The notes beneath the pieces are model-generated. The model did not search any database and was not told the DNA's origin. It saw only the letters and a list, made by a program, of their open reading frames with translations. From Lophius americanus (taxonomy: Eukaryota; Chordata; Actinopteri; Lophiiformes; Lophiidae), in the NCBI GenBank assembly GCA_037951165.1, contig JBBDHG010000054.1, forward strand, positions 1,048,501-1,112,500: 64,000 nucleotides of DNA, read 5' to 3'. Of this stretch, positions 1-11,322 are shown piece after piece. Each line of letters opens with the position of its first letter. Position 1 is the stretch's first letter. The position numbers and the translations under genes were made by a program.

Positions 1-1435
1 TTGCTGATCCTCAGATGAGAGCATGAGGTTATTTATTTTATCTTACAGGAGTGAAAAGACAGGATCGGTGCAATGTCACAGTATTTGGCTCATTCATCAG
101 CCATTTATAGACTTTTGCCCTCGGAAATAACATTATGTAATCGGCCTCATTTTGCAGATTTTGCACTTTTGCTTTACTTGTGTTTGTTTGTATGGACATC
201 TTTCTGTTTTTATCCTCACAAATTGACTCAGTTATAATAAAGTTGACCTTGACTTTTGAGTGACGCTATAAATGCAAAATCTATCAGTGTTCTATCACCA
301 TCTTTTTAAAGCTGTTTTTGCTTTTTCTCCCATCAAGATGTTTTTTGCTTATCTTAAAACTACTTAAATGAAAGAATAATAACAAAGGGTTACATTTTTC
401 AAAAAAGTTTGAAAACCACTGCTTTACAACAACAAGTAAAGCTTGTGTGAGGAAACAACACAAAATAAATCTAGGATAAGAATCAAATCATCAAAATATG
501 ATTAATATAAAATCCAAAATATCCCCTTGAACTCGGCTAAAGATTGATTTTTAGCCCTCATAACATTGAATCTTAAATCTACATAAAATTCCAAATTTGT
601 TTTTACCACATACTTTTAATACGTGCTCAATGTTTTATGAAGCTAGTATGTAATTTCTGTATTAAAATTAGCATAGCTGCATGGACAGATAGACGTTGTG
701 ATGAATATATGACCCTTAAATATTATGTAATGCGTAAAAATTTTTATAACTTTTATGTTAAAGCTTTTATTTCTATATTGTCCATAACTGAGGTCCAGAG
801 GTGTAACTGTACTTTGACACATTATTACTGAAGCAGTGATTAAAGTGTTGGCCTGCTTGGACATGAAATGTTTTTAAATTCTTGTGTAAGATAGAATGGA
901 AAAGATTCAGTCTGTAGACATAAAATATAAATATTAAAGTTTAATTAGAGGGAACAATGTAGATGGATAGAAGTCAGGCCAAAGTGAATCCAATTTACCT
1001 CCACCTCTCAAATCAGAAGAGGATTCTGTGATGAATGATGACATTTATCTGATTCGGGGGTATTACAGTAGGTACTGTCGAGAAATATAAATGGATATAG
1101 CTTCAAAATCATATTTTACTAGACGACCAATACTCCTTTGTGGTGTAGCACTGATGGCATTGTGGGAGGGACCAATGGTAGGAAACAAATGGTTAAGAGG
1201 GCAGAAATAAATTGACGGTTGAATATTGCTCTCAAAATATGGTGGAGAAGTGTCATATCTACTGAAGTGTGTACTGAAATAAAACCATTTCTTTTTTTGA
1301 TAACGGTGTGTTTTTATTCGCAAGGTAGGTTTCTCATTTGCGCATGAAAAGATAAAAGTTATCATTGGTCCAAAATAGAGGTCAAAAGCTGGACCCATAG
1401 GCGACTGAGTAATTCTAGACCTGCAGCCAAAGTGG
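1..1435. other. AT-rich unassigned stretch
   Basis: I recognise no gene, RNA or mobile element here. The reading frames on both strands are short and lack family motifs. A 134-codon minus-strand frame at 1063-1467 shows no recognisable domain and is treated as chance. Confidence 0.5.
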
Positions 1436-1439
1436 ATCC

Positions 1440-1545
1440 ATCTATTATCTGAAAGCTGGAACCACATGCAGAACTGAGAAATTTTCGATAATGAACCTGG
1501 GACACAGGTCTAATCTGCACCAAGCGCTGCTAACTAGTAGTAGTT
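1440..1545 (-). repeat. Decayed tRNA-derived SINE head
   Basis: Read on minus, the sequence runs GTTAGCAGCGC, then AGGTTCATTATC, then TCTGCATG. This follows the order A-box, B-box-like and 'TTTGCATG' seen in the head of common fish tRNA-SINEs, and in the fuller plus-strand copy at 46400-46685. No SINE tail is visible next to it. The match is imperfect, so this is a tentative call. Confidence 0.35.
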
Positions 1546-2330
1546 GTAGCTCATTCAGACATCAATTGTCAAAACAAAACATTCTCTTTACCACCTTGGT
1601 CTTCTCCTCTGGCCATGATGAAATCCTATAATCCAGCCTCCTTGTTGAAGTTGGCAAACACATTCAGATGTTGTCACAGTCTCCCTTACTGATGTTCCAC
1701 TGCTTATGAGCATCAATGTGTAACTAAGACCTGGAAGTTAGAAAGATGTAAAACTAGCACCTCACCAATGTTTCTTGGGGGATAAAACAGAAATACCAGA
1801 CTTGACAAAAAGTTCCTGCTCTTTTCTTTCGGGGTGGGTAATTTCAGCGGCTTAAGTTGTATTACAACACTGGAGATCTGCCACGGAGCCAACACTTCAA
1901 GAATGGAAGATGTTAATGAGTGAAACCGCATCAAATTAAATGATGCTGGCAAGGACAGGAGAAAAGGAACATGTTTAATTATTTCATGGACCACCATGCT
2001 TTTAAGTAGAATCCATAATGAGGACATGTACAAAACATGTCAGTCTAGTGTTTCTGTGAATGTATGTCTACACGAATGTATGTGCTTGTATTTAATCAGT
2101 ATATTATGTTATTTCTTATCATGGAATCTCTGTATTTTTTATTCACCATGAGGCAGGATAACACCACTCCATGGTTTTTCTGCTAATTTGCCAATTTTAT
2201 GTCTGATTTGTATGTATTCATTTCCCATATGAGCAACATTTTTTAACTTTGCGTTTAAAAACTAATAAGTTGAATTACAGAGAGATGTAAAACTTTCAAG
2301 AAGATCTAAGAAACCTTTGTAAATGTTAGG
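1546..2330. other. Unassigned stretch
   Basis: Nothing recognisable was found. There are scattered short minus-strand frames without family motifs. Confidence 0.45.
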
Positions 2331-2333
2331 TTG

Positions 2334-2555
2334 TGTTGACATCAAAACCAAACATTGATGGGATATTCACCTCCTATAAGTTAAATTTTGGTTGGTACAA
2401 GCTTAGACATCTGGCAAAACCAACATCAGCACTTTTTCTGTGGCCACTTGCAGTTTTGGGGACGAGGTTGTTCAATGTCCAAGCTGACATTGGTTAGGAG
2501 CTGATTTTCCCTGGTTAACTAATGTCCCGTCAATATTGGGTTTTGATGTCAACGT
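2334..2555. mobile_element. MITE-like element with about 30-bp terminal inverted repeats
   Basis: The left end (2334-2363) starts TGTTGACATCAAAACC. The right end (about 2525-2554) finishes GGTTTTGATGTCAACG. Reverse-complementing one onto the other leaves about four mismatches over 30 bases. The 160-base interior has no ORF, which suits a non-autonomous DNA transposon. The interior also holds small inverted pieces (CCAACATCAGC near 2421 and GCTGACATTGG near 2482). No clear target-site duplication was seen, so the superfamily is left open. Confidence 0.6.
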
Positions 2556-2559
2556 AATT

Positions 2560-3405
2560 TCCCATTAAAAGATCGTAGTCTTGACATGGATTGAAGTCTT
2601 CTGCTAGCTTGGTTGCTTCTAGTTTTAATCGATGGCCTCTCAAAATACACCGGTTTCTGAAACCATTATGAATAAAACAAATACATGTTCTATTTTACAT
2701 ATGTGTTACATGTATGATGAAAGAACATTTAATACAAACACGGTCAAATAATAATTCATTTTATTGGTTTTATTTATGAATTTTAGAGTTGTTATATTTC
2801 TTAAATACTTGTAAAACTTGATAGGCTATGAAGTAATTTCCCATGCAAAGTCAAAGCGAGAACTTGGGACAGTAGGCGAATGATGACTGAATATAGACAA
2901 AATTTAAGGGTAACCCACCCATAGCTTCAATTCTTGACTGAGTAGTGGATTTTCTTTGGGTTAGGTCTGTAGTTCTGTTATATATCTTAGGTCATATAAT
3001 GCGAAAAGCTCACTTGCTGTCTTGGTGATTGATTGTGAACATTAGAAGTATTGGGATCATCTTTGTTTTGTTGTTACATCTGATATAATGAAGATTACTT
3101 AGACTTCCTGTAAACTGTAATAAATATTAATTGTTTGTTGCCCACAGCTGCTCGACCTCTTTCTCACTTCATCTGTCATCTGCTGGTCAGCTTTGCGGTT
3201 TGCGTGCACTTTATATCGAGAACATGAACAGACATTTCAGAGTATTGCAAGGTCTTCTCAGATCCACTGGAGCTTAACAGGACCAGAACTCAAAAGATTA
3301 AACCCAATCCAAATATTTTTGGTTTCTAAATCTTTGTGTTTGTCTGGGGGATTTTTGAAGACAAGGGGATAATTTCAGGAAGCGGGTTTCGTAGGAACTT
3401 TAAAT
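2560..3405. other. Unassigned AT-rich stretch
   Basis: No coding frame, RNA or transposon end could be supported here. Confidence 0.45.
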
Positions 3406-3408
3406 TTG

Positions 3409-4213
3409 TTAACCCTGAGATGAGGGAAAATCTAGGTTTTTTCCATTCCAGAAAGTGAGGTAAGTTCAACTCTGAGTCAGTTACCACGGTAACAAACTCT
3501 GTGAACCAAACCTGCTTTGGCAGTTTTCTTCAACAAACCCTGAGGTTGTTCTGGAATCCTCCTTCTGAGCCTGAAGCAGAGTTCTCAGACGGAACATGTC
3601 CCTCTCTCATTTGTCATGTTTCAGATTTATTTCTGGAGAAATAAATCTACGTTGCTCCTCATGTAGTGTCTGCGTTTTTCAATCCGGAAGTATATTCTAC
3701 AACATCTGGGAATGTTTGATATTAAAGCTCCTGAAAAAAGAACCACTGACGTTGATGTTATGAATAGGATTTAAACCAGAATGAGGTATAGTCATGAGCT
3801 GATGTATCATCCATTGAGTTTATTCAGGTCAATTTCATTTTCAGCTGTTTCACGTGTGCTTAGTGCCAATGAATTAATAATATTTTTCATATCATTCCAA
3901 CTCTTCACACATGATATTTTGAGAAAATGCAGTAAGATAAGTGGAAACATTCAATCGAGCAGCAATTTTATGTAATGCTAGTTTTATGTCCGGTTTTGTT
4001 GGAACTGCATCTTTTTTTTTAGTAAATAGACTCTTGCGAGGGCATTAAAAATTCCAGCTCAATCAAAAGTCATGAAGTATGGCTACCACGGCATTTCACT
4101 GGTTGCCATATTGAATCACGGTATCTGACCTCCATTGATGATGGCTTTGATTGTACTCATGCATGATATTTACTCAGAGTTGAAAATCACTGAGTTTCTC
4201 ATCTCAGGGTTGA
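3409..4213. mobile_element. Harbinger-type MITE-like element, about 0.8 kb
   Basis: The left end TTAACCCTGAGATGAG (3409-3424) is mirrored by CTCATCTCAGGGTTGA (4198-4213), with one mismatch. Just inside the ends are further phrases typical of a widespread fish MITE: 'CAACTCTGAGTCAGTTACC' and 'ACGGTAACAAACTCTG' on the left, and 'ACTCAGAGTTGA' on the right. No transposase frame is present. The 64-codon frame at 3781 is uninformative. Assignment to PIF/Harbinger is from recalled fish repeats and is less certain than the inverted ends. Confidence 0.55.
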
Positions 4214-4219
4214 TCAAAC

Positions 4220-5200
4220 CGGATCTCAAAGTGTGTTGGACCCGCTTCCCTGACAATAAATCCCTGTAGATCCAGTCATCCCTCAGCAGGTGAGGAGCTG
4301 TGAAATCCTCTATCTATTCTAGAGTGCTACTTCGAAACTTGTTTGTGGTTAAGATTAGAAGGGCTCCTTCTGCTGTCCCACACATAAATTGTGAGCACAG
4401 CCAGTTTGCACAGGTTTTGAATGGATTCCTTCATCTTGATTTCAGTGATTTGTGTTTTTGTCAGCTGCAGGGTTAAAACAACCTTTGATATCTTTTTTTC
4501 ATATCACATTTCTTCTCCACATAGCTTAAATGCAGACTGCTTGTGCGGCATAGGTCCGTTTAAATTCAAAATGGATTTAAAACAACATGCTAAATCTTTG
4601 CCAGGCTCAGTTCCAACACAAAATGAATCAATTGGTGTGGGTGTGCTCACAGTTTCAGTGCAGTTTGGCAGCTGCAATGATGAATTGAGTTGTGCTCATG
4701 GTCCCAGAAGCACAAATAATGCTGGAACCCACTGGGAAGAAGTTGTAAACAGTAATAAGGTAATTAAATACTTAATTCACTCTCTTAAACACTTTTGTTC
4801 CTGAAAGTTCCCCATGCATTCTAATTTACTGTGCTTTGTCGCACAGAAAAAACTCAGCATCAATCTTTGGATCAGAATAAACTCTGGTTTATAACTTTTC
4901 AGTGTTCATGTACTTTACCTTTACATAGCCACTTCTAGATGTATCATACATTTGAAAAGTCAGTAATGTGTGCTAATTAGTCTGTAAGAACTCTCAGAGG
5001 CTTGGCTGATCTGCCCTGAGCAACGGCACTAATATCCCCTCATTGAAGTCTTGATACTGGTGAAGACTCTGCTGAGACTAAATTAATATTGAATGATGAG
5101 GCTGATGGATCTGGGGAGGAGGAGGGAACACATATCCAGCCTTCAAGCTGAGCTTCACAAGCCTCACAGTTATGACAGTAATGCTCAGTTTATATGACCC
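4220..5200. other. Unassigned stretch with a 127-codon frame
   Basis: A plus-strand frame at 4421-4804 has no recognisable domain and is not called a gene. Around 5090-5121 lies GAATGATGAGGCTG followed by TGGATCTG, which recurs near 32345. Confidence 0.4.
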
Positions 5201-5204
5201 TCAT

Positions 5205-5480
5205 ATCGAAGAAAAGTCGGGGGATCTTCGGCTATGTCCACCAAAAGATCCCTAGTCTTCATGCATAACTCAAAAACAAAATCATGGATCATTTTAAAAT
5301 TTTCTACCTAAACAGACCTTTGTGCGGGAAAGGACTGGGTTGATTTTGGGAAAGGTCGGTTGTATAGTTCTGACACTAAGGGGAGCTTTATCTCAAAATA
5401 GTTATTACTTGTACAACGCAGTGGATTAGAAACTTTTCTGGGATTTACACTTTCTGTCGGTGACAACAGCATGGGTCTAG
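5205..5480 (+). mobile_element. R1 repeat copy 1 (Helitron-like 3' end, internally deleted)
   Basis: The copy holds the R1 landmarks in order: ACTCAAAAAC (5268-5277), GGATCATTTT (5286-5295), a GGGGAGCTTTATCTC block (near 5380), then the 3' block. The 3' block has a small hairpin (CTGTCGG..ACAACAG, 5454-5469), six bases and CTAG at 5477-5480, followed by T. Compared with the copies near 47.5 and 49.5 kb, the middle module (GATTTAGTCC to GGAGCTTTTTT) is missing. No ORF is present. A non-autonomous Helitron is the inference from the 3' signature. Confidence 0.6.
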
Positions 5481-5504
5481 TTATCATTGATATCAGTTGT
5501 GATC

Positions 5505-6170
5505 ATATGCAGGTCCCATCAAGTATCAAGTATAATTGTGACACACCTTCATAATTAGAATGTCATCATCAGCATTTGACTTCTTAAACAGGATTCTCTC
5601 AGGTCATCTACTTCCTTCATATAACTGGTTTGTGCGCCTTCCATCTCCCTCTTCTCCACCCGTTCCTTGAAGATTCTTCAGTTTCATCATTAATTTCTCT
5701 TAGGAATGTCATCAGTCATCACCACCAGTGTCCAGACTCCAAGGGGGGAGTACCTGCTGGTGCTTAGGGAAGACGCCCTCCAATCACAATCGACCATTCA
5801 TTTGTCGTCAGAAACATTCCTTTTTCATCATTCTGTCCCTCCTGATAGAACTTCTGTTAGTTGAGGTGCTACGTGGGAGCGAGACAATTCACCTGTTTGG
5901 AAATACTCTAATATCAGAAATGGTGGCAAAAGTAAAGCAAACTGCAAAAAAATAGCATTGAAAAATACAGTAGCTTCCAGAAAACAAATGTGTTTAAACA
6001 CTTTCAGACACGGCACAGTGCTGAATAGCTAATGCTAACAATCACAATCAGCTTTGCAGGAAACACTGGAAAAGCAAGTAGAAAGTGTTGAAATACAATA
6101 TTTAATTCATCAAATAGTCATACAAGTACAGTTAATACACAGTACAACATTGTGAAATAAGGAGCCTACA
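5505..6170. other. Unassigned stretch
   Basis: No feature was recognised. The short overlapping frames on both strands near 5730-6016 have no family motifs. Confidence 0.45.
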
Positions 6171-6174
6171 ACAT

Positions 6175-6265
6175 GAGTAGTGCAGGGGCATTCCGGGAAA
6201 CCGAAGTGCCAACGTTCCAATTGACGACCACTCCCCCTCAGCTGCCCCAGAGACCCAGCGCCAGT
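6175..6265 (-). repeat. tRNA-like SINE head fragment
   Basis: Read on minus, the order is GGGGCAGCTGAGGGGGAGTG, then GTCGTCAATTGGAACG, then TTCGGTTTCCCGG. This resembles the tRNA-derived head of a common fish SINE (A box, anticodon-arm-like part, B box). The rest of the element was not recognised. Confidence is moderate because of the divergence. Confidence 0.4.
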
Positions 6266-6269
6266 AAGT

Positions 6270-7635
6270 CCCTGGCAGGTCTTGATGATCAGTCTTTATT
6301 TGTTGTATATAATAGGGGATTCCGTCTTCATCTCTAAGAGCACAGTTAAAATAGCCGAGTAGATAGAAAATAATATAATAATAATAAAACACAGGTTGAA
6401 TAATTTAGAAAACATGATTCCTTGTTTAGCAAGCCGGTTTTTTGTGTTGTCTCTTAATTTCAACAGTTTGTGTATTTTTTCAGCCTGGTGCTGTTTTTTC
6501 TTTTGTCTTTCAGTCTGTTCTTTGTTGGTCTTTCATGTTCATGGTACGAAGGATTACAGACTTTATTTTACATTGCCTGCCTTGTGTTTCCATTTTCGAA
6601 CACTGGATCTATGATCAGTTCCTACAATGAGTTCTTGGTGTTCTTGGTCTGTTATTAACAACACAAGCATGATGGTGACATCTTTTTAACATCTAATAAA
6701 GGTATTTATGAATTTATGAAAAATTAAAAAAATTCATGGCTGCAAACTGTTTTTGGTGCTTAATTTCAATTCATAAACATTCATATTCTGCACACCCACA
6801 AGGCCACTGAATAGTCATTAGTCATTAAATAAAAATTCTAATTTTTATTTCAGAAACTCTTATTTTGCTTTCTAAAAGCTTAATATGAACAGTATACATC
6901 CACCGGTTCTGGTGAGATGGCGTAAGTGTCTGTATCCTCAACCTCATCTGACATAAACTATTTGGAGAGTGATGCATTAGAAAGGTTTCTTTCTTTCCCC
7001 CTCTATTAGCCATATTGACGTGCTGCAAAGAACGTCCAAACGACAACAACAAAATATATAACAACTTTTAAGGAGCCTTCCCTAGAATGTCTAACTATAC
7101 CCATCATTATGGCTGTATTTCAGCTCTCCCCTGTTTGATTCAGAGCTCCTCAGCATTTTAGTATTCTGCGATGGATTTTACTGTCAGGGGTGGGGTAGGC
7201 TCAAACGATCCACTTTTCATTGCTCCTTTTTGATGTTCACAAAAAACAAAGGCTTTAGATATTTTCAGATATTTCATATTGAGAGTGGAAGCATCCATAT
7301 ATCCTGTAAAACTAAAAGCATCATGTTGCTCGCTGGCATTACTACTTGCATGGATGAATCAGCATATACATCCAGTGGCTCAATTTTTCCATTAAATTCA
7401 TGTATTTCTAGACTCTGGTAAGTAATCAGTTTTCACTGAAGAGTTCATGATAAACCTGAAATTGCTTGGTTTTTATTTAAGCTAAATTCTAGAAATATTA
7501 GCCTACTGCTAGCCAGAACCCAGTGTACATGGCGCAATCAACCATATTACAATAGTTGATCATGGAAGACAGCTTGATGGTTCAAAAGTTTGCTAGGGGT
7601 TTTAAATGGTTTTCCTAACAAATCTAACCCACTGT
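6270..7635. other. Unassigned stretch, T-rich, with one perfect short palindrome
   Basis: No gene was recognised. Overlapping plus frames at 6396-6658 are T-rich and hydrophobic by composition only. AAATAAAAATT (6827-6837) and AATTTTTATTT (6840-6850) form a perfect 11-bp inverted repeat with a 2-base spacer. Confidence 0.45.
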
Positions 7636-7639
7636 TTGC

Positions 7640-8136
7640 AAACAACCTGTCAGGAGCTCAGTTTCCTCCCCTCAATCAGAAGTTAGTTTATTTATGTGAT
7701 GTGTGCAAGGTGTCAATTTCAGGAGCTGGTTCTGGTGTGTGGAGTTGTCTGGGCAGCTGTCTTCGGTCCTCAATCTGCGTGACTGTAAAGACCGGGTTTC
7801 AACGGCACCACACTGCCAGATCGTAAGCCCCAATGTGTCAGTAGATCAGCTCACAAATCCAGAAAGTCGAGCCCTGCTCTCTTCCCCCGCCCGCAGAAGT
7901 GATACCTGCCTGGCTTCTGACAATCGCAAATCCTGCCTTCGCGGACCTTGTAACAAAAATCAACTCTCACGCTCCCTCCGCTCCGATTATCTTTCCGCCG
8001 GTCAGAACTTTCGAGCCGCCTTCGCTTTCCACTGCCAGACCCCCGCCCTTGCCCAAAAGAATTGTTGTTAAATAAACAACTTAAAGCCTGCACTCTATCT
8101 ATTGTCTGCAAATTGGGTTCCTTATTAGCCATAACA
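7640..8136 (+). mobile_element. Solo LTR of a Gypsy-like LTR retrotransposon
   Basis: This is a GC-richer block inside AT-rich DNA. Its 3' part has the typical fish LTR order: AATAAA (8071-8076), a short R/U5-like run including GCCTGCACTCTATC and GTCTGCAAATTGGGTTCC, and a terminal CATAACA. The 5' part has CAGGAGCTCAGTTTCCTCCC, seen in such LTRs. No gag or pol follows, and the DNA resumes with an R1 copy. The 5' boundary is approximate because no clear TG start was fixed. Two overlapping frames inside are not considered coding. Confidence 0.55.
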
Positions 8137-8214
8137 CAACCTCCATATCATCAGTAAATATAACATTCATTCATTCATTATGCCTTTGAAAAGTTGGGAT
8201 GTGAAATCATCATA

Positions 8215-9038
8215 ACCGCTGTGGTGTTATCGCGATAACTCAAAAACCGTCTCATGGATCATTTTCAAATTTTCTACCTTCATTGATGTTAGTGCGAGGA
8301 AAAACTGGATTGATAGTTCTGTTGTATATTTCTGACATTGGGGTTGCCTTATCTCCAAATTTTTTCAGGCCATCATTTCTCGACTGTCGGTTTGGTTTAA
8401 GAGGAGAAGAAAGAAAGAAATATCCCTTATTGACCACATACGGCCATAAACAGTACAATATAGTGAAGTGATTTCTCTGCATTTGACCCATCCCTGAGGG
8501 AGCAGTGGGTGGCCCCTTTGAGGCACCCGGGGTGCTAGGGTTTCAGGGTCTTCCTCATGGACCCTATGTCAAGTGGACCCTGGTGGGAATTGAACTGGCT
8601 ACCTCCCTATCTTCTGATTGGGAGATGGCTGCTCTACCCACTGAGCTGCGGGCACCCCCAGCCAAGTCCAAATTGAGTCCATATGAATTGACATGATTTG
8701 CTATACCTCGTATTTATCATATTTAACTCTAATAGTTTGTATTTTACTAATTTTTTTATCGAAGAATAGTTTTTTTTGTATAACTTCCTAACCATTCATC
8801 TGCTTCAGTCGAAATTTTGTTTGTATGTATCAGACCATGGCAATCAAACCTGCATATATCATATTTACTGTAATAGTTCATATTTCACTCACTATTGGGC
8901 TCTTTTCACAAAAAACAGTGCTTTGTTTACATAACTTCAATTAACTGGAGCAGTTAAATCAGGGGAATGGCTTGTACATTGCATGGAATTCAAGGCTGTC
9001 CGGGGATATATCTTTAATGTTTGAAAGCATAGGCCTAT
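8215..9038 (+). mobile_element. R1 repeat copy 2, interrupted by a SINE
   Basis: The first part (8215-8400) carries ACTCAAAAACC, GGATCATTTTCAAA, TTATCTCCAAATTTTTTCAG and TTTCTCGACTGTCGG. The second part (8660-9038) resumes with GTCCAAATT, CATATGAATTGAC, ATAGTTTGTATTTTACT and then a second, more decayed module. It ends in GGGGATATATC and AGCATAGGCCTAT, which matches the degenerate 3' end of the family. The hairpin is lost here. The gap is filled exactly by the tRNA-headed SINE at 8400-8660. Confidence 0.65.
8400..8660 (-). repeat. tRNA-derived SINE (family B), near full length
   Basis: On minus, the head reads GCCCGCAGCTCAGTGGGTAG (A box region) and AGCCAGTTCAATTCCC (B box region), so it is a tRNA-derived pol III promoter. 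The body on plus reads TTTCTCTGCATTTGACCC, ATCCCTGAGGGAGCAG and CAGGGTCTTCC, standard in fish copies of this type. It sits inside R1 copy 2, so it is younger than that copy. Related pieces lie at 9205-9415 and 36305-36413. A 63-codon plus frame over it is a shadow. Confidence 0.7.
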
Positions 9039-9040
9039 TT

Positions 9041-9168
9041 TTCTGTAACGATTCATCTTGTTCAGGGTCGCGGGGAGACTGGGGTCTATCCCATCAGACA
9101 TCGGCCAACAGGCAGGTCTCACCCTGGACAAGTTGCCAATTGATAATAAATATATTAGTTTTTTGCAA
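9041..9168 (-). repeat. SINE tail fragment (family A)
   Basis: On minus, the order is ATTGGCAACTTGTCCAGGGT, then GATGGGATAGACCCC, then CCCGCGACCCTGAACAAG. This is the characteristic 3' part of the fish SINE whose fuller copy is at 46400-46685. It abuts the degenerate 3' end of R1 copy 2. Confidence 0.65.
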
Positions 9169-9204
9169 ATAAACAATAACACCAACATTTCAAATAATGT
9201 AAAA

Positions 9205-9415
9205 ATAATAAAGTAAAGTCTTTATTATCACCTAATTATATGATTAACATTGGGAAATTAGTGCATTGCATTTTGCCCATCCCTGAGGAGCAGTTGGCAG
9301 CCCCTGGCAGCAGGGGAGGAAGTTTGGTATAAGTGTCTTGCTCAGGGACCCTATGATGGGGTTTGAACCACTTACCTTCTCATTTGGGGATCGCCCAAAT
9401 TATAGTTACCCGAAT
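9205..9415 (-). repeat. SINE family B, second copy
   Basis: TTTTGCCCATCCCTGAGGAG, AGTGTCTTGCTCAGGGACCC and GGGTTTGAACCACTTACC on plus parallel the 8400-8660 element. The outer A-box region is decayed. The 3' tail on plus is TAAAGTCTTTATTATCACC. Confidence 0.6.
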
Positions 9416-9419
9416 ACAA

Positions 9420-10870
9420 TAAAGAGGCCTCACAATTTGTGGGAATTTCCATCCATAAATGAGCTCTACATTATTTTTCTCACTACTTATAAACCAAACC
9501 ATACCTGAACGAGGCCCAGTAACGAAGTGCTTTGCTTAATAGATCTGTACCACACACATATAAAATGGTTGTTCTCCCGGCCTTATTTGATTAAAAATGT
9601 TTTGTTGGGGAATAAATACATTAAGACAATGTCAATAACATTTGATACATTTCAAAAGAATTAAGAAAATACTTAGGCAATACTATTTTGACTCAGTGAC
9701 ACATCACAAATTGTGAAGGCTATGCAATTAATCTTTGTTAAATTGACAAGCTGTTCTGTCTGATAATAATATTATTATTTGAAGGAACTATTAAGTTAGA
9801 TAAAAGCAGTGGGCTATAATGTATTGCATTAGCATGTCAATGCAAAGACTGGTGGAAGAATAGTTATGAGTTTCAACCACATCTCCCTTTTTCAAAGAAA
9901 TGTGCAGCCTATTTAATTGGATTAAAGATTATCGTCAGAAATAAACAACCACAATTCTTAGTGTTGTGTTCATAGAATGAATCACAAAAAGCAGCATAAT
10001 TCCACACAATGAATTCGGAGATTGCATTAAAAATAATTATGGTCAACACAGACAACATACATTATTCATCTATATGAATTAAAGTCTCAGACGTAAAGGA
10101 AAAAAAAGAGCATCCACACTCAGTCGTGATATCCTGAGGATATAATAGTTGGTGTGATGGTCTAACGACTAATACCTGTACAGTCACTTTCATCCTCCAG
10201 TTCCATTTGAAAGGACAAAAACATTTTTAGAATTTGTTTATTTATTTTAATTGCGAACAGACTTTACAAGTTCATCAAGAAAACTGGTTCTGGTTCTTTC
10301 AAAATTCATTTTGGGCGATGGGATCACAAGTGCACAGGGAGACGCGTCGCTAATTACAAGTGTAAACGAGCACCAAAAATGTTTTTTTTTTCAATAAAAT
10401 GAAGAAAAATATTTAGGAAATACTATATTGACTCAGTGAAACTCTTTTCCATTATGAATAGCATTCTGATTACTTAAACCAATTGCGGAGGTTGTCTGGG
10501 AAGCATTTGACCACTTATGTTTTGTAGGGTAAACATCAATGTGTCCTCATGCGTCCCCGACAAGGACGTAACTGGAAAATAAGTCATCTTATATGCTTAT
10601 CTAATATGCTTAAGAATATTGCTAAAATGTTAAATTGACATGATCCTTGGTATTTAGTTCTTATGACAATAGATCTGGCTTTTGTCCAAAATATTATATA
10701 ATTTTGGTTCTTTCCTGTAGGATCTTGTGTGACATCTGCAGATGCATGTCCTGTGTTCTCTAATCACATAATTTAGTTCTGTCTGACAGAAGCTTAAAGG
10801 CACAGCACTCATTGTAGAACAGTGAGGGATTCCATAACACTCAAACCAAACTGTTTGGCCAATTAAATAA
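9420..10870. other. Unassigned, with a diverged direct repeat pair
   Basis: No gene was recognised. Two similar segments lie 0.74 kb apart in the same orientation: AAGAAAATACTTAGGCAATA at about 9662, and AAGAAAAATATTTAGGAAAT at about 10403. Both then read CTAT.TTGACTCAGTGA. They may be ends or internal pieces of an old element. Confidence 0.4.
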
Positions 10871-11058
10871 TATTGGTAATCAAAATGGCAATATGCTTAT
10901 CTGGAATTCTCATGTCGATACCCTAATGCTCAAGACTCCAGAAAAAATGAAGGGTCTGTTCTATGAAACACTCGGAGATCCTGACCAGGCATACATGCAT
11001 GTATGGAAATTTGTTTGTACATTGAAATCTGGTCCCCCCCCTAATTGTTTAAACTGCC

Positions 11059-11295
11059 ATGAAATCAACGGGAAGAAAGACCAAACTTCCATATATCTTT
11101 GAGCAGTCTTCACTTAAAAACGTTTGGTGTATACTGACTAACCAACCCCATGACCTCTACTTTGTTCACGAGGTTTTACCCTCCGGCAGGAGACATAAAT
11201 TAACAAGATGTCGACTCAAACGTTTCACAAACTCATTGTTCCTTACTCAAATAACATCTCAGACAACAGTTAAATTGGACATTCTGGGATTATTG
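11059..11295 (+). pseudogene. LINE reverse transcriptase C-terminal fragment, Rex1-like
   Basis: The plus frame contains LPSGRRHKLTRCRLKRFTNS, which corresponds to the 'LLPSGRR.....C...R...SF' signature near the C-terminus of Rex1/Babar-type and related fish LINE proteins. The residues before it (HDLYFVHEV) fit the usual 'DPSHPL...F' lead-in. The fragment is short and has no RT catalytic core. It is an old 5'-truncated copy. It is followed at once by a 10-bp inverted repeat and a tRNA-like sequence. Confidence 0.5.
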
Positions 11296-11305
11296 ATCCC
11301 AGAAT
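11281..11305. repeat. Perfect 10-bp inverted repeat (hairpin)
   Basis: ATTCTGGGAT (11281-11290), a TATTG loop and ATCCCAGAAT (11296-11305) form a perfect stem. It sits between the LINE tail and the tRNA-Arg-like sequence. Confidence 0.6.
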
Positions 11306-11322
11306 GGGAAATTCACTTAGGT

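Noticed and set aside
1063..1467. 134-codon minus frame
   Set aside because: No recognisable motif, no splice or promoter support, and AT-rich context where such frames arise by chance.
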